Of a stretch of DNA of 64,000 nucleotides, positions 13,001 through 23,392 are shown piece by piece. The position numbers were made by a program, and so were the translations under genes. The notes under the pieces were generated by a model. It worked only from the letters and a program-made list of their open reading frames with translations, made no database searches and had not been told where the DNA came from. This stretch comes from Sanghuangporus weigelae. Its lineage: Eukaryota; Basidiomycota; Agaricomycetes; Hymenochaetales; Hymenochaetaceae. Location: assembly GCA_033182465.1 (NCBI GenBank), contig CP137320.1, forward strand, positions 1,240,001 to 1,304,000, written 5' to 3'. How positions within the stretch are numbered: the first letter of the stretch is position 1; the number at the start of each line of letters is the position of its first letter.

Positions 13001-16000
13001 CTTCTGCCCCTCACGTGCGTCAGTCTGCGTTCAGGGTGGACGGAACGGATACGAAGGAGCGATCTCTGGCATCTCCGACAATCCCAGGGTCTTCTCAAAG
13101 GAAGTCATCCATGCTTACCTTGGGTCTTCCGTCCATATTAAAAGGGTCTAGCTCTAGAAAGAGCTTGCAGGTTGACAAGAATTCCAACGTTTCCCGCGAG
13201 GCCAATAAGATCAGGAGGCATAAGGATTCGGAAGGCGAGCAAACAAAGAGCAGGAAGGATGAGAAGGATAGATCCGAAAGTCGTATCTCTGTCCTCATGG
13301 GCAGAAAAAGGGGAAAGGTATGACGACCTATAATCAAAGAATGATTGCATGACTTCTGACCCAATGCTCTTTCTCCAAAGACGCTCTCGTCTACTGATGA
13401 GAAAAAGGTCAAGCCGATTTCCTTGCCGCCTATGCAGGTCTCTGCGCTGCCGCAAGCAACTGCTGACCGAATAGCTCATGTCAAGTCATACGTGCCACCA
13501 TCCCCATCGACTGCCACTCGTACAGTAACTTCTTCTCGGCTCACGTCTCAGACCATTAGCTCGATGCAGAAGCAATCTGATGGTTCCTTGAGAAGTACTC
13601 GACAGCAGTTACCCACCATTGCTGGCTCTCCATCCGTGGGTGTTCATGGAGCTACGAACGCTCAGAATCACTCGAAGGATCAGTCATTCATTTCTCAAAG
13701 CTCTTCAGTTTCGGGATCTATGTCTAGCGTCGTGAAAGAAACCCCTACTCGAATTCCGCGAATAGCGAGCAGGTCGTCAACTGTCACATCTCCTGCTGTG
13801 AAGCATTCATCCTCTTTCCTTGCGTCTCAAAGAATGAGCCTGAACATGAGAGGGATGGATATCAGCTCTGAAGCTGGAGAAGCTGGCACAGAGGAGTCTT
13901 TCAACGAATTTGGTGTTCTTGACAATGCAGACGAATCTGCGAAGCCGCAATCATCAGGCACAGCTCGACATTCCCTTCGATCCTTATCCCCAGTCAGTAC
14001 TAAGCCGATACGCCATTTGACTCAACCTACATCGAATCCACCAACTGCATCGTTCAACTCTCCTCGGAAGACCACTGAAGGCTTTGCGATCAAAGGGCTA
14101 AGGAAGTCATCGACTGGATTGGTTACTTCGATGGCATCAGCTGCTGTAGTGGACCATCAACATAATGCGACGTCGGTGCTATCACCTTCAAAAGGCTTGA
14201 ATAAATTGTTAAGCCCGAAGATGTCATTGCCTGGATCACGTCTATCAGGCTCATCAACGACCCCTAATCTCTTCCGGCAACAGTCAAACGGATCACCCAC
14301 TTCTAGACGACAGTCGTTCTCTACTCCGTCCCCTGTTCCTAGCTCCGTTGACGAAGACGAGGTCTTGGGAGACGAAGAAATGATGCAATATATCAAAAGG
14401 ACCCAGGCACGGAAACTAGCACATGGTGCAAAGAAGGAGGAACTAGACGAACTTTTAAGGTTTCCCGAACCCATTCGTCCAGGTCGACCAAGTTCTCCCG
14501 CAAGTAAGTAGACTAACCCTGAGTATGGGTGTGTAACCAGGCTTACGTCCACCAAGGTGTTCTGAATAGCGACAGAGCGTCGCAATTATCAGATTACGAA
14601 CGCAAGGAAATCTTAGATTACTCCTCTGTCTACTTTGTTGGAAACAGGAACGAGAAGAAGCTCGCGACTCGTGATGTTTCTGCAAATAATCACGGTTATG
14701 ATGACGATCGAGGCGACTATCTGGTGATCAATCATGATCACCTGGCATACCGGTATGAAATCATCAGTACATTGGGCAAAGGGTCATTTGGGCAAGTACT
14801 CCAATGTCGGGACCACTGCTCAGGGGAATCGGTCGCTATTAAGATCATCCGAAACAAGAAGCGCTTCCATCATCAGGCCCTCGTTGAGATAAAAATCCTT
14901 GAGAATCTGAGGAAATGGGTGAGTCTCTTGACTTATTTCTCGCTCCTTTTCTCATGTTGTCCAGGACCCTGAGGAGAAACATTACGTTATCAAGATGACG
15001 GAGCACTTTTATTTCCGGAACCACTTATGCATTGCCATGGAGCTCCTGAGTATCAATCTCTATGAACTCATCAAGGCGAATGGATTTGCAGGCTTTTCGA
15101 CGACGCTTATCCGCCGCTTTACAAGCCAAATGCTTCTATCTTTATCTTTAATGCGTCATCATCGAATCGTGCACTGCGACCTTAAACCAGAAGTAAGATA
15201 TGCTATGTTACTATCGTACTCAGTTGCTTACGCCTCAAGCAGAACGTCCTTCTTCGCCATCCAGCAAAAAGCGCAATCAAAGTTATTGACTTCGGGAGCA
15301 GTTGTCTTGAACATGAGAAAGGCTCGTTTTTGATGGCATCGACTCGCTCTCGCCTTCACCATTCTGATTGTCTCGTATAGTTTATACGTATATCCAAAGC
15401 CGTTTCTACCGTTCGCCTGAGGTCATTCTTGGAATGAACTACAACATGGCTATTGACATGTGGAGTCTGGGGTGTATCTTGGCCGAGCTTTACACTGGCT
15501 ATCCCATTTTTCCAGGCGAAAATGAGCAGGAACAACTAGCGTGCATCATGGAGGTTCTTGGCGTGCCGGACAAGGAGTTGATCAATCGTAGCAGCAGAAA
15601 GAGACTGTTCTTTGGCGAGTTATCTTACCATTCTGCAAAGTGCACATAATGAACAAGATCACCAGACTCGACCGGCGCACCGAGGCCAGTTGTAAATTCA
15701 AAAGGACGGCGCCGAAGGGCTGGCTCGAAGACGTTGGCCCAAGTTCTGCGATGCGACGATGAACTTTTTATCGACTTCGTGGCCAAGTGCTTAAGCTGGG
15801 ATCCGGAGCGACGGATGAAACCACAGTCTGCTCTACGGCATCCATTCATCACCGCTGGAAGGAAAGCGAAGATAATCAATAATTCTGTCCCTGGCTCTCC
15901 ACGTACCCACTTTAATTCATCAAGTGGTTTGCTTACAGCTGGACGTAGCAGGCCTCCTGAAACTCCGAAGAAATCTCAGATCAGCGCTCCGACGCCTCTG

Positions 16001-16183
16001 ACCGCCCGAATTAGTCGGACGACTGCTTCTCAAGTACCCACGTCAGGCCTAAGTTCTCTCGCGCATTCAGCGCAGAGTTCATCAAAAAGTTTCCGCTCCC
16101 TCCACGCTCATTATCATTCGAGTCGTTCTGCAAATGGTTTTGCCGTGAGTGCACATTTGTTCGTACAGACATTCAGCTGCTGA
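10088..16183 (+). CDS. DYRK-family protein kinase, Pom1-like, with a very long disordered N-terminus
   Basis: Dual-specificity kinase of the DYRK group (relatives: fission yeast Pom1, human DYRK2-4), which autophosphorylates its activation-loop Tyr and then acts on Ser/Thr. The start is ATG 10088. About nine exons give near 1,880 residues, of which the first 1,450 are low-complexity Ser/Pro/Arg/Lys sequence. The DYRK homology box ([20 protein letters not shown]) precedes the kinase domain, which has GKGSFGQVL, catalytic Lys in VAIKII, HCDLKPENVLL (the family's HCD form), [22 protein letters not shown] and [21 protein letters not shown]. Two introns inside the kinase domain must use GC donors (15,322-15,380 and 15,615-15,665) to keep the conserved frame. 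The 3' end is uncertain: TGA 16181-16183 is the unspliced stop, while a 32-bp intron would shift it to 16,200. Pom1-like kinases act in cell polarity and division; a role here is inferred only. Confidence 0.9.
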
Positions 16184-16605
16184 TTCCAAGGTCGTTCTGA
16201 AGGTTGCTACAGCGAAATGATCCCGCGTATTTTTTTTTATTCTACTCATCGACGGTTCTGTGTACGCTTTCCTACTGATAATGGATTAACGGTTTTAGCA
16301 TCTCTTATTTCTTTGCAGGCATTGTCATTAAATGTTGTCGCATGTTTTCGATATTTCAGAGGATTTATTAAGGTTTGGTATTTGCCTGCAAGCTGGCACC
16401 CGTTGATCAAGTTCGGAGAAGCCATTCCAACCGAAGCCGACAGGTAGCCATCTATCTACGAACAACCAGTTCGAAATGATGGTCGATCTGATGCCCATGA
16501 TGAAAATATAAGCAATAGACTTTCTATGAAAGACTTGGCTTCTGTGGCATGTCTGTGGAGGCGTAGAAGAACAGCCTCTATTGTCGCGTAAATACCACGT
16601 TTTCT
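16184..16605. other. Convergent intergenic region
   Basis: 422 bp between the ends of the kinase gene (+) and the tRNA isopentenyltransferase gene (-). It should hold both 3' UTRs. A T-rich run sits near 16,230-16,240. No gene or clear terminator hairpin was seen. Confidence 0.4.
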
Positions 16606-18378
16606 TCAGCATCTGTGTCTCATGCGTCTATGCGCTGCAGTGTGTTGGTGAACCTCCCATTCGCGCCCTTCTTCTAACATAACCGGTCGATCGGCTTCTG
16701 TGGTGCAAAAAGGGCACACGATTTTACGACGAGCCACTAGTATTTCTGCGGGACTTATGACGAAATTTATTGAGAAATAAAAGCGTTAGCTGAGATGGAA
16801 GTCACTGACCTCGTCGGTCGATTTACAACTGAGAGCAACCTTTTGGCTGTTTCCGATAAAGAACTGGGATCTGGCGTCTCTGAACTTTCTAGAAACACTG
16901 AGAAATGGGTTAATCATTTCTCCAAGTAGCTGGTAAGGACACTGTTTACTATTGGCAATGTCGTTCGCATTACGCAGAACATGCTCATCCCAGCGAGATA
17001 AATCTGATAAAAATGCTTATTAGTCGATGGTGGTGATAACAATAGTACACAAACCTGTTGCATCTAGTAGATATGCCTTGGGCAACCCTTTGTCGTCCCG
17101 CAAACGGGATGCCTCGACAGCAGGCAGCAATTTGTTGCGTATCCATTTAACTTGACGCTTTGCATATTTTATCGTATTAAGCTTCATTTCTGAGATGGCT
17201 TGAACGTAAATTCGATCGTCCGGCTCCTCTTGGATCAAATAATCTTGAAATTCTTTAAATCCTAGAGATAGATGTATTTAGAGGCGATGTCCATTCAGAT
17301 ACGCGCTCTGCACTTGCCAATGGCCTGAAAAATCCCGACCGAGAAGTCCAGACGGTCTATTTGGGAATCAGGGATCTTAGTTCGGTAAAAGGACGTCTAC
17401 GTACCAGATGATTTCAAAGCTGCATTCTGTGTTGATCGAATCTCGTCGAGCAGGCCTTGCTTAAAGAATGATAAACCGAGTCGCTCAACTTATCACTACA
17501 AAAGACGCTAGACTAACAGACAGCATGTCGTCGACTCGTTGTTCCAGGCGAGCACTCAAGACATCCGGCGCGGCGTACAACCAAAAGATCAGCGCTCTGA
17601 AGCTTTCCCAAGAGATAAACACAGCGACGTGTCTTTGAAGAGGATCGCAGCTCACCAACTGTCCGCAGCCGTGGTGTGCGTTTCGGAGAGAACTTCGCTC
17701 GCCGTTCGACCGTTTTCCTTTATAATTTCAAGACTACGGAGGACCTTCCTGGTATCTTTCCAGTGCCATCTGCTCGCCATCGAGGGGTCGAGTTGAGATA
17801 GGAGACTGTGGAGTGCGAACGACTCATCAGGATTGACCTTTGCTGAAGGGGCAGACGGTGGTAGATTGTTATAGAGAGCGAATACGTCGTCGGGTAGGTT
17901 CCTCAATGCACTCAACAGTGCAGGATTGGGTGGGGAAGACAAATTCTTGGAAGGACCCGTCTGAGCAGGTAAGCCGCTGGGGAACAGCAGGTGATGGATC
18001 CAGTAGGATGTACCACCGACTACAACAGGTATTTTCCCTTCTGACCACGTCTTGTCTATCTGAAGAATATTAATATTAATATTGCGAAAAAAGACCGAGC
18101 GCAGAGCGGTCCAGCTTGCTCACCTCCTGCCTGGCGTCTCGAACCCATTCACCGACGACGTACTGCTCCCCAGGCTTTTTGAAGTTCATGAGAACGTGCT
18201 CGACGCCTCGTTGCTCATCTGTGCGGAGCTTGTTTGTAAGAATGTCCAATCCCCTGTAGACCTGCATTGCGTCTGCATTGATGATCTTGCCACCGACTGC
18301 GAGAGCCAGTTCGACAGCCAGTTTACTTTTACCTACGCCCGTGGTCCCACATATTGCTATGAGAGGCTGAAGAGCCAT
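16606..18378 (-). CDS. MOD5: tRNA dimethylallyltransferase (isopentenyltransferase), MOD5 type
   Basis: Adds the isopentenyl group of DMAPP to A37 of certain tRNAs, in cytosol and mitochondria. The start is ATG 18376-18378. The P-loop is CGTTGVGKSKLAVELA, followed by INADAMQVYRGLDILTNK and the substrate motif VVVGGTSYWIHHLLF across an intron. KDTRKVLRSLEI and KYAKRQVKWIRNKLLP are family blocks. The C-terminus carries the eukaryote-type C2H2 zinc finger: CPFC near 16,700, then a spaced H...H pair in HQHTAAHRRMRH. Stop is TGA 16606-16608. Exons around 17,240-17,560 were followed only roughly. Length is near 450 residues. GAR1 lies 109 bp upstream on the same strand. Confidence 0.9.
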
Positions 18379-18487
18379 TTACGTCGGCAGGCGTGAACCA
18401 GCAGGCAGAATGATGATAGGAAATGAAGAAAGGAGTACAGGACAAAATTAAGTAATTTTTGGAACTATGTAAGTAAGAAAAGAAACA

Positions 18488-19334
18488 TTATGACCCGCGA
18501 AATCCACCGCGCCGGCCACCTCCACGACCAGCACCCCTACCCCGCCCACGGTCGCCAAAGCCGCCTCTACTATTTCCCCGGCCACCGCGATCTCCGCCGT
18601 ATCCGCCTCGAGCTACACCACGCCCTCGACCACCTCCAGCCCTCTGGAAACCTCCTCGACTACCACGTCCTCTGCCAGCAGGCCCTCCCCATGAACCACG
18701 TCCACGCTCTGTTGTCATGATTTAAGAGGTGTATCAAACGTTGCTGAAAGAGCCTCAAAGTTTTATGCTTACTTTGTACACCTATGTGAAGGATCCACGT
18801 AAGAACCGTCTTGAAATTGAGTCCGAGTGAGGCAAACTTACCACCAGCTACTTTCGGCTTTGGCAAAAAGCGCTCAATGGGCAAAAGCTTGTCGCCACCG
18901 ATGTAGACCTTGTCTCCCCTTTTAAAACTACTTGCAACCATGCCCTGTGCCATTTTGACCGAAAAGAAGACCTCGTTGATCGGGCCAAGAATCTCGTCGA
19001 CCTTGCCTATTTCTGACTTGTTTTGGAGATAAATTGGAGCATTGAAGTGCGGAACCTTGTCAGGCATCGAAGAGGCACACAACATCTCGTCCTCGACGGC
19101 ATGGACAAAAGATCCCATCTCTGTTGAATCATCAGTACGAAACTCAGATTGAGCGATCATCGGACACGGACCGAGAACAGTGTCGGGAGGACCGGCGTCA
19201 CGATGTTGAAAGCCTCCTCTACTCCATCCTCGACCTGGCCAGGCCGATAAGCTCGACAAAGAAAGGACAGAAGATGGCAAGAACGCACCGCCGCTAAACC
19301 CGCCTCTGCCTCTTGAACCAACGGCTCGACTCAT
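18488..19334 (-). CDS. GAR1: H/ACA snoRNP core protein Gar1
   Basis: Component of H/ACA ribonucleoproteins that pseudouridylate rRNA and act in pre-rRNA processing in the nucleolus. The start is ATG 19332-19334. A short N-terminal Arg/Gly tract is split by an intron (about 19,230-19,284), and a second intron (about 19,129-19,182) precedes the core. The core shows [43 protein letters not shown] and [19 protein letters not shown], which is diagnostic. The last exon is an extended RGG tail of about 75 residues (RGRGSRGG-type repeats) ending at 18488-18490. Both glycine-arginine ends flanking the core match the family layout. Confidence 0.93.
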
Positions 19335-19453
19335 TATTAACGTGCAAGATGCGAGTTGAGTGAACGGAACGGAAAATGAGTGTTTGATTACGTGAGCAAG
19401 GTCAAGTCGATTTCTTTTTTACGGTTACCCAACCCTTTTTGCTTTGGAGCGCT
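19335..19453. promoter_or_regulatory. Divergent promoter between GAR1 and PEX6
   Basis: Only 119 bp separate the two start codons. No TATA box is evident; a T-rich run lies near 19,411-19,420. Both genes must share upstream sequence. Confidence 0.4.
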
Positions 19454-22400
19454 ATGACCAGACTGCTCAAGCCTCCCATTCCTGCAATAAGCGCCTCTCT
19501 CTCGTTCTCAAAAGCTCTTCCTCGAGACCATATTCTCGTTTCTCGTGACCTTTGGCTCTCCCTTTTGTTCTCGGCGACCATAAAGCCAGCTTCCAGAATT
19601 GCAGTTTCTCTGGCTTTCCATGTTTCGAATCCGATCGAACATCGTTGTGTTTTATTCTCTCACTTGGGGTGGGCAATATGCTCCCAGACAGTAAGTATTC
19701 CTTTTTTGTCACATAGATCTCTCACCCATCGCGTCCCCAAGCCTTTGCTTCCAGGTTCTGTCGTTGCATCTACGAACTTAAATCGTCACAGCTCTCAAGG
19801 AAACGATTCAACGCTCTGTTACATCTCTGTCGTCTCTCCGATCCCTCTTTCTCGAGTTGCGGCTCTTGCTTCCGGAAGCCACCCATTCGCCGAAAAGGAA
19901 CTGGCGAGGATCGATCCTTCCCTACACAATGATACCCGCCTCGTCAGGACCGGAGACAGCCTCTGCTTTGATGCTCTAGTAGAAGCAGCGTTACCCGATT
20001 CCCGTTGCCAATCCTACCGACTTCATGTTGCCACTACGGAACCAGTCTCTCAAGGTTGTTATGTTCCAGACAAAACCCAGCTACTCCTTGCTTTCAGCAG
20101 TACAGAAGCGGGCTCCTGCGCGTCTCTGGAAATTCTTGAAGATGTTTCAACCAGAGCTTTGACTTCTGACGACGAGTTCACGATTGGTGAGAACTTCTTC
20201 GCGAACTCTGTCCTCCGTAACGTCGTATCCGCACCACCCCGTTCTGTAGTGGAGACTGCACTACAGGAAAAAGATCATCTGGATTCCACTGAGAAAGCCT
20301 TCTCAGTCCACCACCTACCGCGCTGTTCAGCGCAGGAAATCCCTGAAAGCTATCAAATTTACGTTTCGACAGAGGATCTTGGAAAACTGGGGGTTTTCGA
20401 CGGGGATTGGGCAAGTCTTCGTTTTGTTACCGTTTGAGTTGACCATTTATCCACCTCCAGTGTATCATGGTTTCTTTGGAGGGGACTTCTCGCTTAGTCC
20501 AGGTGTCTGGCTTTGGCGCTCTGATAAAGCAAAGAATATATGCATCGTCGCAACTTTTATATAACTCTGGCTTCGGGAATGCTGGGAACGATGCATTCTC
20601 TATTATTAATAATCCGTTCGGTAGTATCTCACCGCCGATCCCAGTTGCTCGATCCGTGAGCTTAGCACGCATCGCGTCTCCCGCATCTCGGGACAGAAGA
20701 CATTACTCTTCTATGCTAAGCACTCTTAAAAGGAAATTAGAAACGTCAAGATTCCTCGTTAAAGTAGGAGATGTCATCACTTTACCGATTTACACGGACA
20801 ATTCTTGGGGCTTTGCCGACTGTGTCGACAACAGCTTGATGGAAGAGGTAGACGAATCACTGACACACAGGTGCGACGATTCTGGCTGCGTAAAACATCT
20901 CTGTTACTAAGGCTATTACAGTACTGTCGACGAGAATCCTCATCTCTGTGATGCCGTTCACTTTCTCGTCTCGAATGTCGAGCATGACCTCAGTAAACTA
21001 GGTGATGTTGACTCGAGACTGGATGCAATTCCACGGTCAATAATGTTCGGAGAGTTCGGTTGTTGGATCGATCCTTCCTCGACAAAAGTGATACAAACCG
21101 GCATAGAACATGTTCTGGTCCCACGCGAGGATTATGATTCATTGAACAGTGAGCCAGTTAAGATCAATTAATCCGATCGTAGTCCTTACGTTTTTGCTCC
21201 AGATCTCTCGGAGATACTCTGCACTTCCTACAAGGATCAATTTGTGGACCTCTGCGAAGTTATCTCTGCGCTCTTGGGGGATGGCGTCGCTACGCTTGGC
21301 CTTGAAGTGGCAATGCTCCTCAAAGGTTCCGCGGGCCCGGGAATGAATTCCGTTGTCGAGGGCATTGCGGCTCGCTTAGGATTTCACTTCATGCAGGTGA
21401 TGTGGTGTTCGCACCCCTTTCTTCCAAGGTGTATGTTGATCTTTTATCTGTTTCAGATTAATGGCTATGATATTGTTGGCGAAACTGCGGCCAAAACCGA
21501 GGTCATCTTGAAAGAAGAATTCGACTTCGCTGTCTCCTGCTCGCCTTGCATCCTTCTCATCAGAGAAATCGACGGTTGGTTGGGAGCGACTCAGACCGAA
21601 ATGAACAAGGGTAAGCTTTCATAACGTGACGGCCAATCTCCCTAAGCTCAGAAAGGATAAGAGCCTGTCATTGCTCGTGTTTTCCAGGAATGTATAGACA
21701 GTCTCCGCACTGAATGGCAGCGGTCTGGATATCCCGTGCTGGTGATTGCAACAACAACTGATGCTGAGAGACTTCCAGCATCAATATTGTCGTGTTTTAA
21801 GCATGATCTGGAATTCGAGGTCGGTGCCTTTTCTTTGTACGATCTGACAACCCTCTCTAAGTTCTGATGAATAGGTACCAGATGAGTCAAGGAGATTTGT
21901 TTTGCTGAAGTCTTTACTCAGCACTGACTATTTATCGGCCGACATATCTCTTAAAGAATTATCCGCCGGAACAGCGGCTTTTACGGAGAATGATATAATC
22001 GACTTAATATTCAGGATGCGCCTCAATGCGACCGAGCAGGCATTGAATTCCATGTGAGTTATCGTTTTGCACTCATGAGCTGCAACTCACTGCTTGAAGT
22101 TCTGGAGAAGCTCTTGAAAACACCGGAGCCATCCGTGACGGTGGTTTGGTTTTGAACGCGGACGATTTCGATGAAGCCGTCGAGATGGCACGAACTTCAT
22201 TTTCACATAATATTGGAGCTCCTCTGATACCGAGCGTATCGTGGGACGATGTTGGCGGCCTCGCTCGAGTTAAACAGGACATTCTTGACACCGTACAGTT
22301 GCCATTGGAGAACCCTTCACTGTTCGCAGATGGCCTAAAACAGCGATCTGGTGTGTATCAGTGATTCTGATGATTGGCACCGTCTTGACGCCGAATGTAA

Positions 22401-23336
22401 GGTATTCTCCTATATGGCCCTCCGGGCACCGGGAAAACGCTCGTAGCTAAGGCGGTCGCTACTTCGTGCTCATTGAACTTCTTATCTGTCAAAGGCCCAG
22501 AGCTGTTGAACATGTATATTGGCGAATCCGAAGCAAATGTTCGCCGTGTGTTCCAGCAGGCCCGTGAAGCAAGGCCTTGTGTCATCTTCTTCGATGAACT
22601 GGACTCGATAGCCCCAAAGCGTGGGAACCACGGGGATTCAGGCGGTGTGATGGATAGAATAGTTAGTCAGCTTCTGGCTGAGCTCGACGGAATGTCTTCG
22701 CCCAGTGCTGGATGTGATGTGTTCGTGATCGGAGCCACTAATCGGCCAGATTTACTGGATCCTGCCCTCCTTCGACCAGGAAGGTACGTTACATCAGGTT
22801 TCGGGACAGAATATTGCCTCCTTACTCTCTTAACCAGATTCGATCGGCTGTTATACCTTGGCATCAGTGACACACATGAAGCGCAGCTGAGCATACTCGA
22901 GGCGTTGACTCGCAAGTTCCGCCTGGATCCACAATTGGACCTCATGGACATCGCTGAGAAATGTCCCTTCAATTACACTGGGGCTGACTTCTATGCATTG
23001 TGTTCTGATGCCATGCTGAAGGCTATGACTCGGAAGGCTCAGTCGGTCGAGGCCACACTGGGTGCGGTAGTTCTTCGATCTTCTAATATACAAGTCTCTA
23101 AATCCGCAACAGAGTATATTAACGAAAAGCGACATATTCCTCATCAGTATTACCCTCTTACTCCCCAGTATTACCTGAGCGAGTTGGCTTCGTCATCCGA
23201 AACCGAGGTTATAGTCTCCACTGCTGACTTTGAGGACGCTCTTCGTGAGCTCATTCCGAGTGTTAGTAATGCGGAGATGGATCATTATAGAGGAATTCAA
23301 AGACAATTTAGCGAGGGATTCGAAAGTCAATCCTGA
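19454..23336 (+). CDS. PEX6: Peroxisomal biogenesis AAA ATPase Pex6
   Basis: Type II AAA ATPase that, with Pex1, extracts the import receptor Pex5 from the peroxisome membrane. The first ATG in frame is 19454 ([13 protein letters not shown]). The long N-terminal region and a degenerate first AAA ring (about 21,200-21,950; [13 protein letters not shown] in place of a proper Walker A) precede the canonical second ring: [73 protein letters not shown] and [19 protein letters not shown]. An intron at about 22,783-22,839 is a multiple of three and has no stop, so unspliced RNA would stay open. The frame ends [16 protein letters not shown]... at stop 23334-23336, a typical Pex6 tail. Total length is near 1,000 residues. 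Confidence 0.92.
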
Positions 23337-23392
23337 AGCATATAAGCGATTTGCAACCTGTAAATCGCTGGCCATGGTTGGTCTAGAGCACG

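Noticed and set aside
16145-16200. Extra 3' exon of the DYRK kinase
   Set aside because: It would need a 32-bp intron, shorter than the other introns here; the unspliced stop at 16,183 was kept with a note.
18490-18720. 76-codon His/Leu-rich frame on the + strand
   Set aside because: It is the reverse-frame shadow of the RGG tail of GAR1, which is strongly supported on the minus strand.
19439-19453. PEX6 start at 19439
   Set aside because: The codon there is TTG; the first in-frame ATG is 19454, which is the better start.
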